Shown here one piece after another: positions 46,601 through 58,178 of a DNA stretch of 64,000 nt. Source of the DNA: Halisarca cf. caerulea. Lineage: Eukaryota; Porifera; Demospongiae; Chondrillida; Halisarcidae. The translations under genes were made by a program, and so were the position numbers. Numbering within the stretch: position 1 is the first letter of the stretch; each line of letters starts with the position of its first letter. Location: positions 488,844-552,843 of the forward strand of contig CAUJGJ010000003.1 of NCBI GenBank assembly GCA_963170055.1, written 5' to 3'. The notes beneath the pieces were generated by a model. The model saw only the letters and a list, made by a program, of their open reading frames with translations. It had not been told where the DNA came from and ran no database searches.

Positions 46601-48255
46601 GGCTGTGAACCAGATGGACACCAAGAATGCAAATCCTGTGCACTCAGACGCGTTGAACCACAGAATAAACTAGGGCAGGTGAAAAGTGATTGACAGGGAG
46701 AAGAAGTGGAAGGCAAGGAAGATCAAAGAAAGCATCCACATCAGAAGACACAGGACCTACAATCTGGACTCAGAGTAGCCACTGAGTCCAGTGTGGGACT
46801 CGCTTATTAGGGAGATAAAGTGAACTGTCATCTGCCAATCTATTGGCCACTTCTTGTTACCAATGGATTGGCCATTAGCTTTAGCCAATGACTAACGTTT
46901 TTTAGTGTAGATCATTTCTGTACCTTATGAAGCCCGTGATAGGTGAAACCTTGTACAGTTAAATAATTTGTATAATATTATGCAGTGTATTTGAAAGTAA
47001 TTGTGTCACTAAACCTATATATGGTTCAAACCCCAGCAATACATGTACTCAATGTATTACACTATTGCACAATCTCAGGCACAGCATGTAATACCTTGTG
47101 TCCTTCATTTACAGTGACAAAGAGGAAAACTGAATCTCACAAGCTTTCTAAATCTTCTAAGAAACAAGATCTGAAAACAAGTAAGAACCATACCAGTTTT
47201 ACTGTCCACTCAGTAACCTCCATTGCTTTCACGTGATATTTAAGTTAGCCATTTTGTCCGAACCATACATACACTCATGACACACCAGCATTATTGACAG
47301 GTTTCACTGCAGTCAATAGCATGTATACAGTTCAACCCATCACTTACTTGATCCACCCCATGTAGACACTTGTGTAATTCTCCCAAATATGTGCAGGTCT
47401 GAAGGACAAGCCACTACAGAAAGATCTGAATATGATTTCCAAGAAAGCTGGTGGTAACTGGAGGAGTTTACTAACAGAGTTAGGATTAGAAGAAGCCACT
47501 ATTGAGGAGTTTCGTCTGTCTAGCTTTGGTATCACATCTGAGGCATGTTTCAAGGGTTTAGTTCACTGGTTAAGTGGAAATGCTGACAAACCTGTTACTT
47601 GGGAGAACTTACTGAAGGCTTTGATAAATTCAAGTATGGTAGGATTTGCTGAAAATTTGAAAGAACAGCTCAAAAGGTGAGGGACAAAGTGTGACAATTT
47701 CAGTATGTGACAGCCTACTAGTATACATTTGCCTGAGTACTTCTGATCATGCTCCTCTCCATCATTATGTATGAAATGTGTGTAAGCTGTGTGAGTCTTG
47801 TCTGATTTTAGGGTTGTACATGTTCATTTGTAGTTTTCATTCAATACAGTGGATTTAATATGGTCATTGTATTTGTGTGGATTTAATGTGGTCATTGTAT
47901 GCCCTATTACAGAGAAATTCAGTTTCTGCTTCTATATCACTTCAGTATATGTAGGAACACACACACACACACAGTTGGACAATAACTTGGTATCATTATA
48001 TTTATTTGTTTTTTCTTGCAGATGAACACAAGTTTTCTGAATGATGTCTTCCTGAATGTCTGTGTGTCTATAGCATGTATCATTATACATGACATACTTA
48101 TTAAACTCAAAACATTACTAAAGTAGCAACTGCAGTTTGTATGATAATATCAATAAATTAATCATCACTAAATTACCAAATTAATATACTTTAATTAATA
48201 TTACTATTATTTCTAAGATTTTGTAATGTATACAATAAAGTTCATATCATTTAAT
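43621..48255 (+). CDS. ROC/COR-type GTPase with C-terminal death domain
   Basis: Exons 43621-45804, 47115-47180, 47397-47676 and 48022 to about 48255 join in consistent phase; TGA is the second codon of exon 4 and AATAAA lies at 48234. Numbering from the first ATG (43644; the frame extends upstream), GPPEAGKT at residues 12-19 is the P-loop, D183 in DSGGQP the switch-II DxGGQ, and VIVGSRKS near 285 may replace the NKxD motif. A COR-like winged-helix region follows (YWVLCQLMFWS, SSGEEFLALLTSFHMLGIF), then a beta-rich region. Exon 2 is Lys/Ser-rich. Exon 3 carries a death domain (NWRSLLTELGLEEATIEEFR ... KPVTWENLLKAL). It probably acts as a nucleotide-controlled adaptor in cell-death or innate signalling; this role is inferred. 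Confidence 0.85.
46304..46970 (+). mobile_element. Penelope-like fragment with GIY-YIG domain and inverted flanks
   Basis: The centre (about 46470-46790) reads GVVYRIPCGGCSEVYIAETG, RPLKTRITEHKWAVNQ and, past stops, KVIDREKKWKARKIKESIHI. This is the GIY-YIG endonuclease end of Penelope-like retroelements. On each side lie inverted copies of about 170 bp with TATTGGCTAAAGCTAATAG-like and CCAATCCATTGGCCA blocks, ending in the CTGATGAAGCCCGTGATGGG motif. The coding part is 5'-truncated and broken. It sits in intron 1 of the GTPase gene. Confidence 0.75.
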
Positions 48256-50132
48256 AGTCCAGACTTGCTTTAAAAACACTATTACTAATGATGATATTTA
48301 TAACTGCACATGCTGGAGTACTATGTAGTTAAATAATGAAAAGTAGTTATTCTACATATAGATTATATAATATGTACATGTAGAATCTGATCACGCAGGT
48401 ATGACATGTGCACTTTGCGGAAACAGAGGGGCGTTTTGTGGTTTGCAAGGAATTCGATTTTATAGTAACACCTTTTACAGGAAGTGTGCGTGCTAGTCAG
48501 GTGTTGTCCTGTGACTTTCTCCAGGTGACGCGCTATTAGTCATGCGTACACGTGATTCTCGAACGAACTCGTGGCATTGACCGGCACGTGGATCGATGGT
48601 TGTGGTTTACAACGTTTGTTGGGATTTTTTACTAATCCAATGTACGAGGTTGACGTTCGAATCGACTAATCATATGAGGTGAGCTTTTCAAAGCAAAGGT
48701 ACGTTTTGTTCTGTAAATGCTCACGGCCCGGTCGATGCTTTCCTATATATTGTGTTTGTGTGTGACTAGTTGCCTGCTACCACTGTTACTGTGTCGTGTG
48801 GCACATGTCGTCTGTGTCTTGCATGATCAAAAGTACATTCGTACGTATACATGATTATAATGGTACAATTTGCTGTAAACATGCTATAAATGGTGAATGG
48901 CTAAGTAAATGCAAATAATATATACTCAGTCTGAAAGTATTGAAGTTCTTGATGGATATAGTAATACACATAGACAGTCTTACAAAAAACATGGCTAATT
49001 TTAAGGTAAAATGAAATAATGTTACAGTTTTAATTGTTAGTGTTTTGGGTTTTGTGTATGTGTGTAAAATATAAATGTCATAATGCAAGATCAGGAGTCT
49101 GTTCGAAGTTTTTTCAGTAGGATTTTCTGCACAGAAGTATAAAATGTCAAGTAAATTCATTGCATTATCATAATATTGAATGTCTCTATGACACACTTGC
49201 ATACCTGCTTTACCTTCACTCATTGTTGTTTCTTCATAGTTGTTAACCTTCTTTACCTGATGTAGGGAATTATTGTACTATTGTAACAGATCAGGTCCTG
49301 GATCACAATTACCCATTATGCATGAAGATGTGCAATATGCTTGGTGATAGGTTTAGATAGAGTGCCAGATTATGGAACCTTCATGCACTGTGTACATAGT
49401 ATTGTGTAACACTTAGCATTAGATTTTTTTCCAACTTACTAAATCTTGCAGTTCACTAGGCTGTAGGTGTAGGAAGGTACAATCACTCCCCTTCCTACAC
49501 CCATTCTTTCCGGTGTGAAATCGACAGATTTGAGTGCCGAATTTGTTGTTTTTTTTCCCTTTCTTCTTGTTGTCTGTGCATTATGTAAAAAATCAGAGTA
49601 ACTAGCCAAGGACAAAATTTACCAAAATTTATTTGATGTGACTTACTTTTGGACTTGTTTCCTTGACTGCTGTCATAGAAATTATTGTTGACTACAATAC
49701 TTTTGGGCATCCCAGCAATTTTTCAACATAAGTATGGGTTTAACTGCGCTAAACCCTTTTAAATACCCTATCTCTGGGAGCCAGTTCGGTGCTAAGTGTA
49801 TATTGTTTAGCAGTTTTGTGGTGGAATTATTTTACATCTACATACATTCCTTTCAGTGTGTTGTAGGTCAGCTGGCTTGCCTCCCCTAGGAAGGTGGTCA
49901 GCAATACCTGCCTGTTGGGGGTCTTTCATCACAGGGTGCATGTGACATATGCATTGTCAGAATTATTTAGCCCCACTACTTATTGCAGTGTCACAAGTAG
50001 CAGAGCTAAAGACACTCAGAGCCACTGGCCAACTAATCACAGAGGGGGGGGCTATTCTAGTCAACTGGGCCCACTCACTCTTAGCCTGACTTGGACACTG
50101 ATTCAGGTAGTGGGAGTCCCCCATTCAGATAA
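48256..50132. other. No recognisable gene
   Basis: 48396-48640 is richer in CpG (CGTACACGTGATTC, GGCACGTGG) and might be a promoter; nothing coding was recognised. A lone CGCAGGTATGACATG at 48396 resembles a CACTA-like terminus but has no partner. Confidence 0.3.
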
Positions 50133-50825
50133 TATTAGCCATTGTATACACTCATCTCCCCTTACCCAGACACCCCATAACCGGGCATGTCTACTTAATT
50201 GGCGACTTCCAATGTACATGGTGAGGTCTCACGTTGAGCAAGTTCAAAAGATGGTGTAGTCTAATGTATAGAGTAGTTTTGCTATCCACAGAAGCAAAAA
50301 GCATGTGGCATCAAAGTCCTCATTTTCTTTGCACTCTGGAGGTAAAACCCAAGGTGGGTGGGGGGGCTGAAGAAGACCATATAGACCTTGCACCTCAACT
50401 TGCTTTTTTGTGCCATCTCTTCTAGTAAGTACCATATGATATCTTCCTTTGTGCTCATTGTCATGAATCAAAAACCGAGGTAAATTTAAAACACATGGGC
50501 TCAATCGTTCTGTCCATGCGTTATGTTCAGGCAAAGTACTGTTATGGATGGATTACAAACTGTCCACTAGCTGATTCGTCCCATGGGTACTTCTTACCAT
50601 CTGCCGACGAGAAGTATTAACAACTTGTGAGCAAACTGCTGGGAAGTTCCAATGTTAAGAAACCACATTGTGGGTATAGTGGGGAGGGATCCAGTGTCTG
50701 GTTACACAACGGTTGAGACAGTTCCACTACTCCTATTTATGCCACTTGTTTCTGACTTGTTGGCAGCTAGTGCCCAATCACAGGGTGCCCAGATAAGGAG
50801 AGTATGAGTGTACTTATAGGCATGT
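50133..50825. mobile_element. Possible Tigger-type element
   Basis: The left TACACTCATCTCCCCTTACC and right ATAAGGAGAGTATGAGTGTA ends are inverted relatives about 690 bp apart; the inside has no domain. The target duplication is unclear. Confidence 0.45.
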
Positions 50826-50832
50826 CAATAGC

Positions 50833-51912
50833 TTAGGCAAGGTGTGCTATGAGTATAGTCAGAGTTTTCGTCTCCTTGCTTAGTTTTTTGTATGCATGTG
50901 TTTTCTTTGCATTGCGTTTTTCTAATTCCACCATTTCAAGTTGTATTTTAGTACGGCAGGAAAGCACTTTGCCTCTAAAGAAGCAGGTTAAATATTTATA
51001 TGTGTTTGACTGTCTATCACCAGAATGTTTAATCTTATCTAGCTCACTTAGCTCTGGGTAATACCCCAAAGTCCTTCGTAATGCACATGCAAGCTTAGAT
51101 TTCAACTCCTGCTCGTCATTCAAAGTGAGTGAGCTTACGACTCCTTGGTTTAGGTCACTATTGTCTTCTTGTTGGTCACAGTTTACAGCCTGATCTTCCT
51201 CAGAGTCTGTTTCTATTTCAGTATTTACAGTGGCAACTAGATCTGCTTCAAATTGATTCTCAATGGAAATATCACTGCTAGAGTCACTTTCCTTGTGTTC
51301 GTGACTAGTGTAGTGGGTAGATGTTGCTACACAAGAAGGCAATAATGTTACAGTATTAGGTCCTGTGTCACCATGCATCTCAAGAGTAGATTTATGACTG
51401 GAACTACAATCAGTGGTATCACTGATATGTATGTCCATTTCTGGGGCACTAACACATGTTTCCATTTCTGGAGTGGATGTTAGTGAACACGTAGGGAATG
51501 AGGTGTCCGTGTCACACGGCATCTCTAAGTTGGGGGTGAAATTACGGCGAGAACTAATTTCAGTGTGTTCATTAGTACACATTGCTTTTATAGGGGTAGA
51601 TGTTACTACACTAGTTGGCAATGGGGTACTACTACTCACAGACTTAGAAGACATGTACGGCTCACAGTTTACTGTTATTGCCTCCGGCAACATGGAAATT
51701 TGTTCTGGAGTGCAATCCATTGTACCATCCTGGCTTGTGTCTAATCCTTGACTATCCAAGGGTGTGGTAGAAATTTCAGGTTGATTGCTTTCTTCCAACA
51801 CTGTAAGGTTGAGGAGTGTACCATGCACATCATAAGATCGTACAGCATTCAAATGTATTCTAATTTTATCAAGTATTATCTTGTTCCAACTTTGTGATGC
51901 TCGAAATGACAC
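50833..51912 (-). pseudogene. Downstream part of the decayed gene: Ser/Thr/Glu-rich region and basic C-terminus
   Basis: In the same frame as 51931-53032, separated by one TGA at 51931-51933. It is low-complexity, with many Ser/Thr/Glu runs and degenerate TSTP-type repeats. It ends with a helical basic segment (LRRTLGYYPELSELDKIKHS ... LEKRNAKKTHAYKKL). If the TGA is a mutated CGA it belongs to the upstream protein; otherwise it is dead sequence. Confidence 0.45.
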
Positions 51913-51930
51913 ATCTTTTAGTGTGTGGTT

Positions 51931-53032
51931 TCATACATGAAGTAAATGAGGACCTTCAGCATGACTGTCTGGGTCTTCATCACTGTCACAATAGTGTACA
52001 GCATGGTCAGTATCTCTGTACCACCAAATGCCTTCCCCCTGTATCAAAAAATGAGCAATTCTTTCCAAATGGCTTTGAAATGCAGTTATGTGGTCATGTA
52101 TAAAGGTTTTGTTAAAGACACTTCCTGTGTAGCTGGGAAGTGTTTCTGCAGCCTTGTTAATTCTGGAATTGTTGCTGTGTGTGAGGTTGTAGCTGTTTGT
52201 GAGAGAGTCAGGTGTCATTTGCTTACACTGCAACCTTATAAGTAAGGCTTCAATGAACCCATCTACTTTATGGTCAGTGTTCTTAGCAGAATTTGAAGCT
52301 TGTTTGAAGGTGCGCTCCTCTGCTTCAGTATTAACCGACCTACTACAAACCAGTTCATGCTGTACTGGTCCATGTATTAGCATGGAATGAAAGTAGATTG
52401 AGCATTTTTGAGGTTTAACCATGTCTAAGTATAGTATGTGATGCAAAAATGCACAGTTGTAAAACTGTAAGCACTGCTTGGGGCATCGTCTACTGTCATT
52501 GGAATACACTATTTCTGAAATCTTCACTATGGTACTTATTAGCAAGAATAGATTGTCCTGTCTGTCTACTCTGCATTTCACCAGAATATGCATTACCTGT
52601 ATTATGGCTTCCCTGAGATCAGATCCATAAATCTTGGGCTTTGCCCAAAAAGCTTTCAAGTACAGGCTCACCTGCCTGTTTACCTCTGGGTTGTGGATTA
52701 CATTTGGGAGCTGCTCTAGCAGATGTTTCACATGACCTTTGAGATCATGAAGGGGCTCAAATGACAACACTGTATATGTAATGAGATTCATATCTAGGAG
52801 GTCAGTGACTGGATTCAACAACAGCAAGGCTGGAACCCTTTGTACACCACATAAGTGGCTTTTCAGCTCATCCACCATGCCTTTCTTAGTTGAAGAGAAA
52901 TCAAATATACCTCTGCTTACTAATTCCCTTTTTAACTGTTCACTGCTTAGTGTGTCATAAAAATTCACCTTGTTTGGGACTTTGCCAAATATTCCTGCTG
53001 TTGCAGTATGTTGAATGTCTCTGTAACTCCTA
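51931..53032 (-). pseudogene. Decayed gene of the GVQRVPALL family, middle part
   Basis: Reads from the right side of element E: DIQHTATAGIFGKVPNKVNF, then LKRELVSRGIFDF, KSHLCGVQRVPALLLLNP, LSFEPLHDLKGHVKHLLEQL, SIYFHSMLIHGPVQHELVCS and NTEAEERTFKQA. I recognise this as part of a recurring uncharacterised family in marine invertebrates. The conserved acidic positions (DHS upstream, LHDLKGH, NTEAEER) could form an RNase H-like DDE site, an inference. It continues 53795-55268 across the E insertion. Confidence 0.55.
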
Positions 53033-53794
53033 CACAGGGTGTTTATAACCGTCTGTTGCTTGTTCCGATTGTGGGCGGTGCTTGTTTTCTACGTCATCAA
53101 TTAGCGGCTGTTTTTAATGCGTCATTTGGCGTCTATCGGATGACGTACGAAATTTCACGTATCAACAGAATGGGGGAAGAAGGCGACTTCTGTGACGTTT
53201 TGCCTATACGTATCCGTGAAACGTCACGAAAATGGCAGTTTTGTTGAGGGCGAAGATGAAGTCGCTTGGTTAGACCTCAGATGCATTCGAATCTCACCAA
53301 ATCCAACTTCGATGGAATCTTAAGATGTTTCGGTTTGCGAAAATCGTTCCGGGCATAGTGCTACAATCAAGCAGTTTTTCGCAATTGGACCATTTATGCT
53401 AAATTTTGGCCGTTTGAAGGGTGAAAAAACAGGTTTTTCGGTTATAACTTTCTTACGGAAGATTATAACCTATAGCCCGGAACGATTTTCAGATAGCTTA
53501 TCACTTGTTCTGTCTTTTCGTGTTGTTTAATGGGAATTGAGAGGGATCTGAGGTCTAACCAAGGCGAAGTTTGTCTAAAACTGCTATGTATTCCTAGCTG
53601 GCTATCTTCCTTCAGACAATAGAAACAATCGCTAGTTAAGTACCAACATGCGCGGAATATATACAACTTTCGTCCAATAAGAAGAACTGGGTGAAAATCT
53701 GGTCAACGAAGTAGAAACAATCGATAATTTGTGAAGCTATTTCAAGACTGCCCTTTTTTGCATTTTATTCCTGGACGGTTATAAATACCCTGTG
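53033..53794. mobile_element. Element E, copy 2
   Basis: 762 bp. The left end is CACAGGGTGTTTATAACCGT and the right end GACGGTTATAAATACCCTGT then G, flanked by TA on both sides. It is inverted relative to copy 1. Nested pairs: GGTTAGACCTCAGATGC with GATCTGAGGTCTAACC, and AAATCGTTCCGGGCATAG with TAGCCCGGAACGATTTTC. The apex holds TTCGGTTATAACTTTC. It splits the GVQRVPALL-family gene. Confidence 0.85.
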
Positions 53795-55268
53795 TAAGCT
53801 TGCTATGATGTGCCTTTGTAAAGTCAAGGCAATCATTTGTGTGGCAGTTGCATGCAATGCAACAATAATGGCCACCCCTTTGAATACCTGCCTTAAACCA
53901 GGCAGACTGTTTGTCTCCTTTAAAAAACTGAAGTGTGTCATGGATTTCAATTCCATCTTTGGTTGTAATGGTTTCAGATAAACTATCTAGACAAGCTACT
54001 CTTTCTGGGGTTAATCCAGCTTGATCAGCTGATGATGATGAGCAATGAGCCATTATATATATTTCCCCCTGTTCAACCAACTCCTGTACGGATGCCTTTG
54101 TTTTAGGGGATTCAGCTAGCTCAGGGTCTGTGTAGAAGACCAAGGGGTCGTAAATTACCCCTGAAATTATTAGTAATAAACCATAGCTTTCAACGACAGA
54201 GTGGTCAGACCAAATCCATAGGGCTCTAGTTCGTTCATAGTCTTTAAGTTGTTTTTGCATTTCTGCTAGATCAAGACTTTCAAAATTGTGTAGGGCACAT
54301 GGAGCGACCTTTGACACTATATCTAGGATGTCTTCTCTGCTCATTCTAGCTATTTCACAATCAATGTGTAATCTCATTGGTTCTCTCTGCTTGCTAAGTA
54401 GCTTTTGTCGTAATTCAAGAAGGGAGAACTTACGACCAATTGCAGTCTTTTCGTGCCTTTCACCATTATGATAGTATATGACTGGTAATGGGCAGCAAGG
54501 TGTACCTAGATCAATCTCTTTGCTTTCAATTAGCTCTTTTTCTTGTTTTTTGAGCTTCTTGTAGCTAGGTGTTGCTGGCATACTCACTTTTGAGTTTTGA
54601 AACCTTTTCAAGGTACTTTTGGGCTTATCAGTAATCTTCAATCCCGCAATATCTACTTTCAGGTCTAATGCTAGCAATTTGATTTTGTGAGCTGCATCTG
54701 AGCGCTTGATTTCAAATTCTTTTGTGATTTCAGTGGCTACAAACTTCTTCCCTGCAGGCCAATTGCGGAGTTTATGGCATATTGCATCAAACTGTTCGTT
54801 AGTTTGGCAGTCATTTGCACTCAGTGCAGTTCTAGTTTGCTTTCTTCGGGATACTGTTTGTGGTGCGTCAAAATACGTGGTAAGTCTCTGACGTGTGTGC
54901 TTAGAAAAGCTTAGGTCTTGGGAATGTACCCGCACTATAGCATTATTTGCCAGTGCTTCATTGCATTCTTTTGTACATTGCTTCATTACCTCTTGTCTAT
55001 TTTCCCTTAGAACCTGTTTTATGGGACCTACATGCTTCACTGCTACTTCTGCAAAGGTCTTTCCAGTTGAAGCAATGCAGAAGGAGTTAAATTTCTCAAA
55101 CTGCACCTTGGCAAATTGTTTCTCAGACACTGTTTTTGCTGGCCCATACCTATTTTCAACGTCTTCAAGTATGAACAGTGGTTTTAAAGGTATAGCTGAT
55201 TGCAATTCTGGATGTTTTATGGCACAAGCAGTGCACTTGGAAATTGTGTGATTTTTTGTTAGTTTCAT
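53795..55268 (-). pseudogene. Decayed gene of the GVQRVPALL family, N-terminal part
   Basis: A long open frame with HTISKCTACAIKHPEL near the start, a Lys/Glu-rich stretch, ARMSREDILDIVSKVAPC, LWIWSDHSVVESYGLLLII and AGIQRGGHYCCIACNCHTND, a zinc-binding-like CxxC. The last 15 or so residues are supplied by the inserted E element. The SDHS block and the GxQxGGxxxCxxC block recall the layout of CMC-type transposases, but the assignment is tentative. Confidence 0.55.
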
Positions 55269-55875
55269 TCAGCTTTTCCCAATTTTGCAAAGAAAATGTT
55301 TTAATGTACTCCTTTCGGAGTGATGTAGATTCCCATCTTGCACTAAAAGCAGTTAAATTAAATACCTTTTTTGCATACCTTTCAAAATATGATGGCCCTT
55401 GATAGCTAGGTGCCTGAAAAGCGGTTTTGTCTAGATTACAAATCTTGTCAAATTGCTTTCAAAATTCTTTTAGTGGGTCTCTTTGGTAAACACTAGTCTG
55501 GTTTACAGGGTCACTGTTTACACAAGACGGCATGCAATTGGCTTCTTCTTCAGAACATTCAGTATCACCTGAACGTTTTTCTCCTGAATGTGTACTAACC
55601 TGTATCTGAGGCACATCAGTCTCCATCTCCTTGCTTTTATCGTTATTATCATTGCACTCACCACTTTGCATGTCAACATGGTTATTCTCACAGGTCAGTT
55701 GACTGCTACCGCCTTGGTCTTTGCCTAGGTCAGAGCTTTGGTCCACATGCTCTTTTGGATCTTTTGGAGTGATGGATCTGGCATACAGCTGGTAGATAGC
55801 TGTGCGGGCATACCCACAGTTCAAGACAAGACCAGCATTTGCTGAGAACATTCCAGTTCTGTTTGTAGGGCATAT
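55269..55875 (-). pseudogene. Upstream part of the same gene, with frameshift and TGA
   Basis: From 55851, MFSANAGLVLNCGYARTAIY is followed by an acidic low-complexity region to DPLKEF, a TGA (55459-55461), then in the same frame KQFDKICNLDKTAFQAPSYQ and RWESTSLRKEYIKTFSLQNW. A one-base frame change near 55260 joins the KLTKNHTISKC segment. Confidence 0.45.
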
Positions 55876-56684
55876 ACAGATAGTTTATTACTATTATGGA
55901 ATTTGTACTGTTAAGTAGGGTGCTAACTAAGTGCATGAGCACATCAGTGAGTGACATTGTCTTCATACATGTGTTAGCACTGACAGCCCCATTATGCTTC
56001 ACACTTTTAAAGAGAAATGTCTCCCCTCACCTTGTTTCTTCCCATATTCTGTAAGAATGTCGAAGAAAGCATCTTTGATGTTCTTTGACATATTCTTGGC
56101 ATCTCTACAGTTCATGACAAAATAGAAGGCCCTTGGCTGACAAGTCCTCAAGGATAGGCACCCACAAACCACAGACACAAACACACAAATGGTAAAATGT
56201 CCACCAATATCATCTACTCAGTTGTCTGTGTGGATGTAGTCCTTATGGCTATGAGAAGACATTGAAATGTACCGTACTTTTATACAAGTACTCAGACACC
56301 ACCTATTTGCACACACATAAATACAAACAATTATTAATACATGTATGTACATACACATACACACACACACGTACACATGTGCATACACGTACACATACTT
56401 GATCACAAGTACACGTACGCATGCATGTACACACGCATACTCACCCGCACACGTAGACAATGGCATTCCCATTCACGATCAGATGAGACAGCTTCTCTCC
56501 ATGAAGCCTAATATTGTCCTGAACATAGCACAACTCATTGCTCTCCAAATGGGAGTAGGATACCACGTAGTGAGTCAGTGAGGCCCATTTCAACCAATTT
56601 CGACATCTCCCCTCTGCAATAGTTCAATCAAAAAGGATACAATGGACAAGATGTACAGTGTGTAGAAAATGTCAAAACTACTTC

Positions 56685-57728
56685 CGCAGGTATGTTATGT
56701 CCGATCTGGACATAAACAAAAATGGCCGCCGTTATCGAAGGAGTGAAATCAATCGGTCTGTTTTGCATGTGCACGAGTAGTGATGTCCACAAAACACCTT
56801 GTGTTATATCTTAAGCATATCTACTTTGTATCTGAGTCATTTAGATTCTTCTGGAGGGTCACAAAACTTCGTATGACGAGTTTTTCTGAACGTATAAGAA
56901 AACATAAAAATGCAAAAACGCGGTGGTAGAAACTTAGGCTTTTGGACACAAAACTTGGTTCGAAAGAACACACAGATATCGAACTTACTAAATCCGAATC
57001 AGGGTCTTCAGGCTCCACTGCATGGCTGTTATGTCCAAGGATTTATGCAAAATTCTACGGTGACTAGTTACAATCTGTTGGACATAAAACAAACGGAGCA
57101 ACGTACAGAGACCCTGATTCGGATTCTAGGGGTTTGAACCTTCGGCAACAATACCTCAAAGTATCATGGTGCAAATCGGTGATTTCTACCACCACGTTTT
57201 TCGATGAAGTTTTCTTGTGGTGAAAGCTAGCTTCCTTCAGTAAAATCACGTGACGTCACATGCAATCGTGCTAGCAGGCTAGTTGTGCTCGTAGTCACTT
57301 TTCCACAATCTCGCTATAGTACCAGTTTTCGTTCTTCAGAGAACTACCGAGGAACGTACGTTCGCAGTACTGTGCTCCTTACCAAGTTTATCTCTTATCA
57401 GATCAATTATGTTAGACTTGTTCCAGGCGGCCTAACTGCGCAGTGCACGAATTCGATGTTTTGAAGCCCACAACTTCCCCTTAGAATTTACTTTTGCCTT
57501 CACAACGGTCGCAAAATAGTTTCGAAAAGCATATTATGCGCTCAAAATATTGGTTCTTCTGGAACTCAAGTGAAAAACGTGTAAAGCCAGGCAATGACGT
57601 CATCGACTAGCCAGCAGGTCGCGCGAACAACACGTGATATAGCCTCTAAATGTGTTCCAATTTTATTACATTCCTCACAACCGCATACACGCCCACTTTA
57701 CCTCGGATTCGGACATAACATACCTGCG
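56685..57728. mobile_element. CACTA-like element, subfamily A, copy 4 (short)
   Basis: 1044 bp. The left end is CGCAGGTATGTTATGTCCGA and the right end GGACATAACATACCTGCG, flanked by TC (56683-56684, 57729-57730). The first palindrome, with GGCTGTTATGTCCAAGG, is present; the second, found in the longer copies, is absent, so the element is modular. Inserted in the MITE whose rest lies at 57729-57890. Confidence 0.85.
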
Positions 57729-57890
57729 TCAATCAACTTCCTGAATAGCGTAAACTTCGATACAATGGACACTTCTCTCAATCCTGAATTAAACACACTT
57801 TAAATTAGCACAAATTGAGTCTCTAAACCTCTGTATAACAAAGTATTCAACTCCAAAGTGTCCTCTATATGGAGGTTCCACATTTGGTGG
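57729..57890. repeat. Tigger-type MITE fragment
   Basis: Diverged copy of 58671-58841, with CTGAATAGCGTAAACTTCGA and the right end GGAGGTTCCAC. Its left end (TACAGTGTG...) lies beyond the CACTA-like element, near 56654. Confidence 0.6.
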
Positions 57891-57997
57891 AAAAGACCCG
57901 AACCCCCAAACATTTAACTTCCATTTACCAAATCATTGCAAAACATTACAGAGTGCTACACCGATGGGAGGGGTTCAAAATTCAGTTTGACTTATCA

Positions 57998-58178
57998 GCA
58001 TATTCAAACTGAGAGTTCTACTTATCAGGATATTCAAATTAAAAGTTCTGCTTATCAGGAGATTCAAATTAAGAGTTCTACTTATCAGGAGATTCAAATT
58101 AAGAGTTCTACTTATCAGGATATTCAAAATGAGAGTTCTACTTATCAGGATATTCAAACTGAGAGTTCTATTATCAGG
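57998..58178. repeat. Minisatellite, 30-bp unit
   Basis: Six units of AGTTCTACTTATCAGGATAT then TCAAAYTRAG. Because 30 is a multiple of three, an open frame persists (SSTYQDIQTE repeated). It sits in an intron of the reductase-like gene and is not thought to be coding. Confidence 0.9.

Noticed and set aside
48396..48425. CGCAGGTATGACATG as another CACTA-like left end
   Set aside because: The next bases do not match the family and no inverted partner was found downstream.
51931..51933. Programmed readthrough at the TGA between the two open frames
   Set aside because: The gene has other clear lesions (frameshift, transposon insertion), so ordinary decay is enough; no readthrough signal was evident.
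56218..56581. Frames rich in Val/Cys/Tyr or His/Thr near the CA-rich stretch
   Set aside because: Low-complexity ACACGTAC repeats; only the overlapping reductase exon at 56445-56606 is supported.
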